A program made the position numbers and the translations under genes. 5,340 bases of DNA, taken from NCBI GenBank assembly GCA_039024295.1, contig JBCDIQ010000387.1, positions 1 to 5,340 on the forward strand, given 5' to 3'. The notes under the pieces are model-generated. The model saw nothing but the letters and a program-made list of their open reading frames with translations, was not told where the DNA came from and made no database searches. The DNA comes from JBCDIQ01 sp039024295. Lineage in GTDB: Bacteria > Bacteroidota > Bacteroidia > J057. Positions 1 to 5,340 of this stretch are shown in pieces. Each line of letters begins with the position of its first letter. Positions within the stretch are counted from its first letter, which is position 1.

Positions 1-276
1 AGAGTCCTGTCGGAGACTGAAAACAATTGTCCAGACTTTGAATTTGTGGAATACGATTTCCTGGAATTATCGAAATGGGCAGAAGAATATGAAACCCCTA
101 ACCCCCAGTTTAAGTTGGGGGAATCAATCATTAGGCATAACCATGAGTCAGGGAATGAAAATCTTAATGAAATGATATTTGAGTACTTGAAGCCAGTTGT
201 TGTGGAGATAAAAAAGCAACACAGTTTTTACATCCTTCTTCAGTTGCTCGATAGTGATAACATCGAAGTAATTTAG
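1..276 (+). CDS. 3' end of an unrecognised gene (truncated by window edge)
   Basis: The reading frame is open from the first base of the window to the TAG at 274-276, giving 91 residues. A GTG at 46 could be a start, but the frame is open upstream of it with similar composition, so a gene continuing from outside the window is more likely. The visible part is acidic and hydrophilic, with Glu/Asp-rich stretches and a hydrophobic segment near the C-terminus (around FYILLQLL). It has no signal peptide or membrane segment in view. I do not recognise the family and assign no function. It ends 97 bases before the beta-lactamase gene on the same strand. A promoter-like element lies in that gap, so the two need not share a transcript. 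Confidence 0.6.
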   Translation, partial: RVLSETENNCPDFEFVEYDFLELSKWAEEYETPNPQFKLGESIIRHNHESGNENLNEMIFEYLKPVVVEIKKQHSFYILLQLLDSDNIEVI

Positions 277-300
277 GTACCTGAGTCATCACCCGCTTTA

Positions 301-330
301 TTTGACAAACCTTTACCCCAGATAAATTTT
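301..330 (+). promoter_or_regulatory. Possible Bacteroidota-type promoter for the beta-lactamase gene
   Basis: TTTG at 301-304 is followed after 18 bases by TAAATTTT at 323-330. This matches the Bacteroidota sigma-ABfr pattern (TTTG, about 19 bases, TAnnTTTG) at all but the last base. Transcription would start near 337, leaving a leader of roughly 35 bases before the ATG at 374. The call rests on pattern matching by eye in an A/T-rich gap, so it is tentative. Confidence 0.35.
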
Positions 331-373
331 AACTCTTCAAAAATCAAACATCATACGTACCTTCATCTCCACC

Positions 374-1115
374 ATGAGGTACTTCCTGCAGATCATATGT
401 TTTGTAATTATTTGTCCAAGCTGTACCCCCAACAATCAGTCAAATGAAACCTATAAGTCAAACATCCTGAAGATAGAACGGATTACCCATCAGGTGTTTC
501 AGCACACCTCTTACCTGGAAACAAGGAGTTTGGGAACTGTCCCTTGCAATGGGATGGTGTACATAAACGAAAATGAAGCGATTGTTTGTTGACACCCCAA
601 CAAACGATTCGGCTGCTGCAGAACTAATCAGCTGGATAGGACAGAAGAACATCAAAGCAGTAGTGATTACCCATTTCCATATCGACTGCTTGGGGGGACT
701 GGGGGAATTCCATGCTAATGGAATCAACTCTTTTTCCACTCATCAAACCATTGCCCTTGCCAAGAAGAACAAGGAACAAATCCTCCCTCAACATGGGTTC
801 GGACAAGAAATGGGGTTCCAGATTGGCGATGAGGTCGTGTTTGCAAAGTATGTTGGGGAAGGCCACACTAGGGATAACATCATCGGGTACGTCCCAATAG
901 AGAAAGTCCTTTTCGGCGGATGTTTGATCAAGCAAATGAGTGCGCCCATGGGCTATCTGGCTGATGCAAACACTGCGGCATGGTATGCAACAGTTGAGAA
1001 AATAAGGAAGGAATTCCCTGAACTAGCGATCGTCATCCCAGGGCATGGTAAGCATGGAGGCGTAGAACTGCTGGATTATACCGCCAATTTATTCAGGGAA
1101 GCTAAAGAACGGTAG
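374..1115 (+). pseudogene. bla: Subclass B1 metallo-beta-lactamase, interrupted by a one-base frameshift
   Basis: B1 metallo-beta-lactamases are periplasmic or lipid-anchored two-zinc enzymes that hydrolyse beta-lactams, including carbapenems. The first frame (374-592, 72 aa) begins with a hydrophobic signal sequence and a possible loose lipobox ending at Cys17 (CPSC). It continues through the N-terminal beta strands to ENEAIVC and a TGA at 590-592. The second frame (573-1115) resumes directly with the family's DTPTND and runs to the normal C-terminus. Removing one base within 584-590 restores IVFDTP and a 246-residue protein, the usual B1 length. Numbered from the ATG at 573, the zinc ligands are all present: His34, His36 and Asp38 (HFHIDC), His98 (GEGHTRDN), Cys117 (GGCLIK) and His158 (PGHG). 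They correspond to standard positions 116, 118, 120, 196, 221 and 263. Lys224 is kept (Lys120). The start has no Shine-Dalgarno sequence. It could be a recent pseudogene or a sequencing error; programmed frameshifting seems unlikely. Confidence 0.85.
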
Positions 1116-1121
1116 ATATTC

Positions 1122-1164
1122 TTGGGGGCAAACATGCACCCAACCCCATAAGTTATGGTTTATT
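1122..1164 (+). terminator. Two adjacent small inverted repeats after the beta-lactamase gene; possible weak terminator
   Basis: TTGGGGGC at 1122-1129 pairs with GCACCCAA at 1136-1143, with one mismatch and a 6-base loop. Immediately after, CCATA at 1146-1150 pairs with TATGG at 1154-1158 around a 3-base loop, followed by TTTATT. The position just after the stop at 1115 fits transcription termination, but the first stem lacks a T tract and the second is weak. Nothing else convincing lies between 1116 and 1245 apart from a 24-codon open frame discussed in the findings. Confidence 0.25.
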
Positions 1165-1245
1165 CGGAACTGTTATGATGGATATACATATTGCGAATCA
1201 CTCACACCTTCATTACCCCATTCGCTGGCTCAAATCCTGGTTCAT

Positions 1246-2169
1246 ATGAAAACGACTTTCCTGATTTTCCTTATGTGTGTCGGAAATTGGGTTCTGGCGC
1301 AGAAAGTTGAATACGTCTATCGAAATCCGAATGACAGTTCCGTTAATTGCTATCTAAAAATTTTTCCCAACACCCCCTCAACTAAGGGACTGATTGTCAG
1401 GGATTATTCAAACTTACCGGACGTATCAAAGCGGCCCTCATATAAAATTGTACAACTGTTGGCAGAGGCGGGGTTTATGACGCTAATCACCAATACTTCC
1501 AGGCAGTTCCCCGAGCTATTCACCGCAGACTCGACCATGCACCTATTGGATGAAATCATTCATGAAGTACTCACAGCGCATGATATCCCCGAGCAGAACA
1601 TTTTTATCGGGGGCATATCTGCCAGTGGAACGAGGGCCTTGAGGTATGCTCAGTATTGTGCCGCAGGCAAATCAGACATTAGGGTGCGTGGCGTTTTTGT
1701 GGTCGACTCTCCCCTAGACCTTGCAAGATTTTATAAATCGGCATTTTATCACAAAAAGCACTTCACAGGCGGGATGCTATCAGAAGCCAATTACATGTTG
1801 CCGCTGTTTAATTCCCTATTTGGCGGAAGTCCGGCAGAATACCCCGAATCCTACCTAAACGGTTCTGTATTCTCACATCAGGATAGCATAGGCGGTAATG
1901 CTCATCTGTTAAAAGATACCGACATAGTGATTTTTCACGAACCTGATATTGATTGGTGGATCAAGGAGAGAGGCTGTTCCTATTATGATATTAACTCTTA
2001 CGATTTGGTCGCATTTACTGTACTGCAAAAAGCACTCGGGAATGAGGGGATTGAACTAATCACCACAACTGGTAAGGGGTTTGATAAACATGGAAGCAGA
2101 AAACCCCACTCCTGGACCATAGTGGATGAGCAGTATTTGATTGATTGGATTTTGGAAAGAACGGAATGA
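1246..2169 (+). CDS. Secreted alpha/beta-hydrolase-fold protein
   Basis: This 307-residue protein starts with a clear signal peptide (hydrophobic core at residues 4-17, cleavage likely at VLA-Q around 18/19), so it should act in the periplasm or outside the cell. The mature part reads as an alpha/beta hydrolase: strand and oxyanion region near GLIVRDYSN (48-56), helix and strand around LLAEAGFMTLIT, and the nucleophile elbow IFIGGISASG (119-128) with Ser125 as the probable nucleophile. Likely triad partners are Asp234 or Asp236 in EPDIDWW and His288 in KPHSW. Esterase, peptidase or acyl-hydrolase activity is possible, but the substrate cannot be told from sequence. The ATG at 1246 begins the signal peptide directly, and no Shine-Dalgarno sequence precedes it. 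It lies 130 bases after the beta-lactamase gene on the same strand, with weak hairpins between, so co-transcription is uncertain. Confidence 0.75.
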   Translation: MKTTFLIFLMCVGNWVLAQKVEYVYRNPNDSSVNCYLKIFPNTPSTKGLIVRDYSNLPDVSKRPSYKIVQLLAEAGFMTLITNTSRQFPELFTADSTMHLLDEIIHEVLTAHDIPEQNIFIGGISASGTRALRYAQYCAAGKSDIRVRGVFVVDSPLDLARFYKSAFYHKKHFTGGMLSEANYMLPLFNSLFGGSPAEYPESYLNGSVFSHQDSIGGNAHLLKDTDIVIFHEPDIDWWIKERGCSYYDINSYDLVAFTVLQKALGNEGIELITTTGKGFDKHGSRKPHSWTIVDEQYLIDWILERTE

Positions 2170-2263
2170 GGGTTGTATTTCAAAAAATTAATCCGGTTAA
2201 AATCTATTGATCTATAAGTGGGAAATCAGTGTTGGTCTCCTTCAAGATAATTAAGGATAATAA

Positions 2264-2692
2264 ATGCTCTCAAAACCTATAGCCATTCGGATTACAATCC
2301 TGGTATTATGTCTGGCAAAAACAGCCACAGCCCAAACAGAGATAGATTCCCTTTCTGAAAAGGACGGATGGTTGCTTAATTACTGTGATTCCCCAGCAGG
2401 AGGTAACGTTGACTCTGTAAATGGGCTAATTGGTGTCCCTAAAGACTGGGATGGAAAAGATCAAAATAGAAGGGTCATATTCAGGGCATTGATTGACACG
2501 ACCGGCCAGATAGTTAAATGCACCATCTTGAAGGCACCTAATCCTGTTATGAGACAGGCTGCCGAGTCCCAGGTTCACTTGGTAAGGTTCCAGTTGGGAG
2601 CCTGCTTTAAGGGCTACTTGAGAGAAAAGGGAATAGATGAAAAAAGGATATGGATAAACTTTGTCCTGACAGCCAAAAAATCCAGGGAATAG
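2264..2692 (+). CDS. Small secreted protein with a TonB C-terminal-like domain
   Basis: The protein has 142 residues. Residues 1-23 form a signal peptide (hydrophobic core 6-18, cleavage probably at ATA-Q). Residues about 69-136 resemble the TonB C-terminal fold: a strand RVIFRALID, a turn DTTGQIVKCTILK (the usual DxxGxV pattern), a helix with PVMRQAAESQV, a strand FQLGACFKGY, and a final strand RIWINFVL. Full TonB proteins have a retained N-terminal membrane anchor and a Pro-rich linker. Both are absent, so this is more likely a free periplasmic TonB_C-like protein of the kind common in Bacteroidota than a working energy transducer. Cys86 and Cys114 might form a disulfide (inference). The start is supported by AAGGA at 2253-2257, six bases before the ATG, unusual in this window. 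It sits 94 bases after the hydrolase gene and converges on mlaF, leaving 19 bases between the two stops. Confidence 0.65.
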   Translation: MLSKPIAIRITILVLCLAKTATAQTEIDSLSEKDGWLLNYCDSPAGGNVDSVNGLIGVPKDWDGKDQNRRVIFRALIDTTGQIVKCTILKAPNPVMRQAAESQVHLVRFQLGACFKGYLREKGIDEKRIWINFVLTAKKSRE

Positions 2693-2700
2693 ATCAATTG

Positions 2701-2718
2701 AGGTAGGTGCCCTACTTT
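2701..2718 (+). terminator. Small hairpin at the convergent junction; possible terminator
   Basis: AGGTAGG at 2701-2707 pairs with CCTACTT at 2711-2717 (one G-U pair) around the loop TGC, with TTT at the end of the stem. It begins 9 bases after the stop of the TonB-like gene and overlaps the stop codon of the converging mlaF. The stem is short and the T tract minimal, so any termination effect on the + strand is uncertain. On the - strand it is not followed by T residues. Confidence 0.3.
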
Positions 2719-3470
2719 ACCGCCCTCGCCTCCCGGTCAATAAGATCTGACACGAAGATGAACTCCTCCAATGGGGGACAATTGGGATGTAGCACCTCTT
2801 TGTTGCTGCCTTGCCAGGCCTTTTTTCCCTTATAAAGAAACATGATGTTGTCCCCAATATTCATCACGGAGTTTAAGTCATGACTCACCACGAGCGTGGT
2901 CATGTTAAATTCCTGCGTGAGGCGATAGATCAGTTTGTCAACCACAGAAGCGGTAAGTGGATCGAGGCCAGAATTGGGTTCATCCACAAAAAGGTAATCC
3001 GGGTTCATGGCAATGGCACGGGCAATTCCCACCCGTTTTTGCATTCCGCCTGAAAGCTCAGCGGGAAACAGCTTTTCTGAACCGGACAGGTTTACCCGTT
3101 CCAGGCAAAACGCCACCCGTTCCCTGATTTCTTCCGGCTTTTTCCGGTCAAACATCTTGATGGGAAAAGAGATGTTTTGTTCAACGGTCATGGAATCAAA
3201 CAAGGCTGATCCCTGAAATAGCATGCCAATATTTTTGCGGATCTCTCGCTTTTCGCGGTGGTCCTTTTCATAGAAATTTTGTCCCTCGTACAGCACTTTC
3301 CCTGAATCAGGCTCCAATAAGCCGACAATGGATTTCATCAATACACTTTTCCCGCTTCCACTGGCCCCAATGATCATGTTCACCTTTCCCCGCTCAAACA
3401 TCATGTCTATCCCTTTGAGGACCTCCTTGTCGCCAAATGCTTTTTTGATATTTCGTACTTCTATCGACAT
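2712..3470 (-). CDS. mlaF: MCE-type lipid transporter ATP-binding subunit (MlaF family)
   Basis: This 252-residue cytoplasmic ATPase powers the MlaE permease, moving phospholipid between inner and outer membranes. All ABC motifs are intact: Walker A GASGSGKS (35-42), Q-loop Gln86 in MLFQGSALFDSMTV, signature LSGGMQ (139-144), Walker B LFVDEP (160-165) with catalytic Glu164, D-loop SGLDP (167-171) and switch His197 (VVSHD). The FQGSALFDSMTV segment and the ADP-contacting start (IEVRNIKKAFGDKEVLKGI) are typical of the MlaF/Ttg2A branch rather than of amino-acid importers. The length is normal. The gene lies 55 bases downstream of mlaE on the same strand, so an mlaE-mlaF operon is likely. The ATG at 3470 is the natural start, with no Shine-Dalgarno sequence. 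No mlaD-type MCE gene follows; the next gene is convergent. Confidence 0.9.
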   Translation of the reverse strand: MSIEVRNIKKAFGDKEVLKGIDMMFERGKVNMIIGASGSGKSVLMKSIVGLLEPDSGKVLYEGQNFYEKDHREKREIRKNIGMLFQGSALFDSMTVEQNISFPIKMFDRKKPEEIRERVAFCLERVNLSGSEKLFPAELSGGMQKRVGIARAIAMNPDYLFVDEPNSGLDPLTASVVDKLIYRLTQEFNMTTLVVSHDLNSVMNIGDNIMFLYKGKKAWQGSNKEVLHPNCPPLEEFIFVSDLIDREARAVK

Positions 3471-3525
3471 AAACGAATACTATAGTCAAAATTAACCCTA
3501 TCGCCTCATAGCTAACCCCTAATAT

Positions 3526-4266
3526 CTATAACAGCAATTGCGCAACCATATAATCAGCAAATACCATGGTCAAACAGCCATAGACAACAGCCTTGGTTGC
3601 AGACCTGCCCACCTCCAGGGCTCCCCCCTGGGTATAGTAGCCATGATAAGCGGCTACAGAAGTAATGATAAAGCCAAATACGACTGATTTGACATACATA
3701 ACTACAACCTGATAGGGATCATAATACGTTTGAATTCCTAAGGTATAATCATAGGGGGTAACCTCTCCACTGACATATCCCGCAATCATGCCTCCCAGGG
3801 TACATAAAAAGGCCGATATGGTCACCAAAATTGGAAAAGAAATCAGTCCGGCAGCGATACGGGGAATGATCAGGTAGCCACTGGAATTAATGCCCATCAC
3901 CTCTAAGGCATCAATCTGCTCGGTTACCCGCATGGTACCGATCTGGGAGGCGATATTCGACCCTATCCTACCTGTCAAAATAAATGACATTACGGTGGGC
4001 GCAAGTTCCAACAGGGTTGATACAGAAACAACTGAGCCAATGATCGAAGAAGGCAACAGGCCCGTTGTGAGCTGATAAGCTGTATTTAACGTGGTAACGG
4101 CCCCCATGAAAGAAGAGATAATCACCACGATAAACATACTGCCCGCCGTCATAGAAATAGCCTCAGCCAGGGCTAGGTGGTAGTAAACGCTGAACTTTTC
4201 AGGTGTTTTGAAAATGCTCCCCAGGAGCATGAAATACCTTCCGGTATGAAATAGGAGTCTTTCCAA
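3526..4266 (-). CDS. mlaE: MCE-type lipid transporter permease (MlaE family)
   Basis: This is a 246-residue inner-membrane permease of the MlaE/TrnE family. It has an N-terminal amphipathic stretch (about 1-40) and about five hydrophobic segments, roughly at 43-60, 83-98, 138-162, 187-205 and 226-245. The family hallmark is complete: GRIGSNIASQIGTMRVTEQ (99-117), followed directly by IDALEVMG. The C-terminal Gly-rich motif (YYTQGGALEVGRSATKAVV, 210-228) is also present. The frame opens with a TTG at 4266 immediately after an in-frame TGA, so nothing upstream is available. An ATG at 4230 (residue 13) has GGAAGG six bases upstream. However, the skipped residues (LLFHTGRYF) resemble the N-terminus I know from Bacteroidota MlaE proteins, so I favour TTG. 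It is first in the probable mlaE-mlaF operon and diverges from the dehydrogenase gene across a palindrome. Confidence 0.88.
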   Translation of the reverse strand: MERLLFHTGRYFMLLGSIFKTPEKFSVYYHLALAEAISMTAGSMFIVVIISSFMGAVTTLNTAYQLTTGLLPSSIIGSVVSVSTLLELAPTVMSFILTGRIGSNIASQIGTMRVTEQIDALEVMGINSSGYLIIPRIAAGLISFPILVTISAFLCTLGGMIAGYVSGEVTPYDYTLGIQTYYDPYQVVVMYVKSVVFGFIITSVAAYHGYYTQGGALEVGRSATKAVVYGCLTMVFADYMVAQLLL

Positions 4267-4283
4267 TCAGTTAAGGCTTATTA

Positions 4284-4317
4284 CTGCCAAGATAACACAA
4301 TTGTACTATATTGGCAG
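4284..4317. promoter_or_regulatory. 34-bp near-perfect palindrome between divergent genes; candidate operator
   Basis: The sequence from CTGCCAA (4284-4290) to TTGGCAG (4311-4317) is symmetric about 4300.5. Fourteen of 17 base pairs across the dyad match; the mismatches are 4291/4310, 4295/4306 and 4296/4305. The centre is the perfect 8-mer ACAATTGT (4297-4304). It lies in the 76-base gap between mlaE (leftward) and the dehydrogenase (rightward). The two arms also give mirrored elements TATATTGG (+, 4307-4314) and TATCTTGG (-, 4294-4287). Each is one base off the Bacteroidota TAnnTTTG -7 pattern, though neither has a clear TTTG at -33. It could be a dimeric-regulator operator, a pair of symmetric promoters, or both. 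Confidence 0.5.
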
Positions 4318-4342
4318 GATATTCACCACTTCTAACGAACAC

Positions 4343-5032
4343 ATGAAGGAAAAGATTTTCATTTCAGGAGCGACCAAAGGAATTGGCCGGGCCATTGCCA
4401 ATTTATTCCATGACAAGGGCTGGCAGGTCATCCTCACAGCCAGAGGCGAAAAAGGGCTGGAAGAAGTCCGGGAGGCCCTTCCCGGAGTTGATGCTATTGC
4501 CTGTGACATGAGTGATAAGGATGCCGTAAAAAAGCTAGCTGCTTACCTTAATGACACTTATGGGGCGTTGGATGTGGTAGTAAATAACGCAGGGGTTTTC
4601 CAAATGGGCAACCTCCACGAAGAGCCTGACAGTGCATATGAGATGATGATGGCCACCAACGTAAACAGTGCTTATTACCTGACAAAAGGCGTACTCCCTC
4701 TCATGAAGGAACGGAAGCAAGGCAGTATCATCAATATCTGTAGCATTGCGAGTCTGGCGGCCTATCCTGGTGGTGGCTCCTACACGGTTTCTAAATTTGC
4801 CTTATTGGGATTCTCCAAAATGCTCAGGGCAGAACTTCTGGGGCACGGCATTCGGGTGGTAAGCGTGATGCCCGGCGCAGTCATGACCGCCTCCTGGGAG
4901 GGAGTGGATGTGCCAGAAGAACGCCTGATGCCAGCGGAGGACATTGCCCATGCGGTGTTTGCTGCCTGCATCATGAGCAATCGGACAGTTGTGGAAGACA
5001 TTGTGCTGAGGCCGCAATCGGGGGATTTGTAG
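4343..5032 (+). CDS. Short-chain dehydrogenase/reductase (SDR), classical type
   Basis: This is a 229-residue cytoplasmic NAD(P)-dependent oxidoreductase with a single Rossmann fold. Motifs counted from the ATG at 4343: cofactor loop GATKGIG (9-15), Asp55 in ACDMSD (adenine contact), NNAG (81-84), Asn106, catalytic Ser134 (13 residues before the Tyr, as usual), Tyr147 and Lys151 (YTVSK), and PG at 177-178. Arg16 and Arg34 after the second strand suggest a preference for NADPH (inference). The C-terminus is short, typical of small classical SDRs, and the substrate cannot be assigned. The frame extends upstream to a TTG at 4301, but those 14 extra residues precede the normal SDR N-terminus and overlap the palindrome, so the ATG at 4343 is preferred. 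No Shine-Dalgarno sequence is visible. It is transcribed alone, diverging from mlaE. Confidence 0.88.
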   Translation: MKEKIFISGATKGIGRAIANLFHDKGWQVILTARGEKGLEEVREALPGVDAIACDMSDKDAVKKLAAYLNDTYGALDVVVNNAGVFQMGNLHEEPDSAYEMMMATNVNSAYYLTKGVLPLMKERKQGSIINICSIASLAAYPGGGSYTVSKFALLGFSKMLRAELLGHGIRVVSVMPGAVMTASWEGVDVPEERLMPAEDIAHAVFAACIMSNRTVVEDIVLRPQSGDL

Positions 5033-5094
5033 ATCATTTCGTCTCCATTCACATAGGGAAGTCTTTCTATCTTCAACCTTACACCATTCTACCC

Positions 5095-5143
5095 TCAAAG
5101 AAAAGGCCATTCATACCTTACATGACAAAGTATAAATGGCCTT
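5095..5143 (-). terminator. Rho-independent terminator for the minus-strand gene at the right edge
   Basis: AAGGCCATT-C-ATAC (5103-5116) pairs with GTAT-A-AATGGCCTT (5130-5143). Thirteen of 14 pairs match around a 13-base loop. Read on the minus strand, the stem ends in GGCC followed by TTTTCTTT, a good T-rich tail; on the plus strand it is followed by AGCAGC, with no T tract. It lies 41 bases past the stop of the minus-strand gene ending at 5185. It may also reduce read-through from the converging dehydrogenase gene. Confidence 0.7.
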
Positions 5144-5184
5144 AGCAGCTGAAGCTTCATTATTAACGTAAACGAAAGTGGCTC

Positions 5185-5340
5185 TTACCACCGAACAGCA
5201 TTAATTGAGGATATTTGTTTCCTCTTTCCAATTATCTCCAATTGATTATCTGATTGGGTTGGGTACAAACTGGAATCTAATTTGAAATGACCCCTTTCCT
5301 CAAGCTCACTCAGCGATATTTCATAGGTTTTGAAGCCATC
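5185..5340 (-). CDS. 3' end of an unrecognised minus-strand gene (truncated by window edge)
   Basis: Reading the minus strand from the last base of the window, the frame is open for 51 codons to a TAA at 5187-5185. The fragment begins DGFKTYEISLSELEERG and ends INAVRW. It is hydrophilic, without membrane segments or a motif I recognise. Two things support its being real: the frame is continuous with the edge, and a strong terminator in the same orientation follows 41 bases after the stop. It converges on the dehydrogenase gene. The 152 bases between the two stops contain the terminator and otherwise nothing I can assign. Confidence 0.5.
   Translation of the reverse strand, partial: DGFKTYEISLSELEERGHFKLDSSLYPTQSDNQLEIIGKRKQISSINAVRW

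Noticed and set aside
584..593. Programmed +1 frameshift like that of prfB
   Set aside because: The prfB site uses CUU UGA C with an upstream Shine-Dalgarno-like element. Here the codon before UGA is UGU, re-pairing at GUU would be poor, and no stimulatory element is evident.
458..935. Minus-strand open frames across the beta-lactamase gene (458-739 and 624-935)
   Set aside because: They lie antisense to clearly recognisable metallo-beta-lactamase codons and their translations show no domain-like features.
4301..4342. Upstream extension of the dehydrogenase to a TTG at 4301
   Set aside because: SDR proteins normally begin just before the GxxxGxG strand, as with the ATG at 4343. The extension overlaps the palindrome and adds residues with no family counterpart.
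4780..5110. Minus-strand open frames across the end of the dehydrogenase gene (4780-5076 and 4802-5110)
   Set aside because: They overlap the conserved SDR catalytic region on the other strand. Their translations are low in hydrophobic structure and rich in Arg/Ser or His, typical of antisense shadows.
5103..5143. The inverted repeat as a mobile-element end or attachment site
   Set aside because: The T-rich tail on the minus strand and its position just after a stop codon explain it as a terminator. No transposase or flanking duplication is visible.

Overview
The window looks like an ordinary chromosomal segment from a Bacteroidota bacterium, most likely of the Cytophagia/Cyclobacteriaceae type. 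I infer this from four things: the flavour of the MlaE and MlaF proteins, secreted proteins whose signal peptides end in Ala-Gln, mostly absent Shine-Dalgarno sequences, and promoter-like elements resembling the Bacteroidota TTTG/TAnnTTTG pattern. No tRNA, rRNA, CRISPR array, insertion sequence or phage gene is visible.

Left part (1-1115, + strand): the 3' end of an unrecognised gene runs in from the left edge. It is followed by a subclass B1 metallo-beta-lactamase gene that carries all six zinc ligands but is broken by a one-base frameshift near 584-592. Repairing that shift gives a 246-residue protein of normal length for the family.

Middle (1246-2692, + strand): a secreted alpha/beta-hydrolase-fold protein, then a small secreted protein that looks like a stand-alone TonB C-terminal domain. 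The second gene converges on the Mla genes, with a small hairpin at the junction.

Mla pair (2712-4266, - strand): mlaE (permease) then mlaF (ATPase), the inner-membrane core of an MCE-type lipid transporter. No MCE/MlaD substrate-binding gene follows them here, so the partner must lie elsewhere.

Right part: a short-chain dehydrogenase/reductase gene (4343-5032, + strand) is transcribed divergently from mlaE. The short gap between them holds a 34-bp near-perfect palindrome centred at 4300.5, the best candidate regulatory site in the window. At the far right a minus-strand gene enters from outside and ends at 5185. A hairpin with a T-rich tail on the minus strand (5095-5143) terminates it.

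I see no evidence of a new multi-gene defence or mobile system. The items most worth checking are the frameshifted beta-lactamase and the divergent palindrome.
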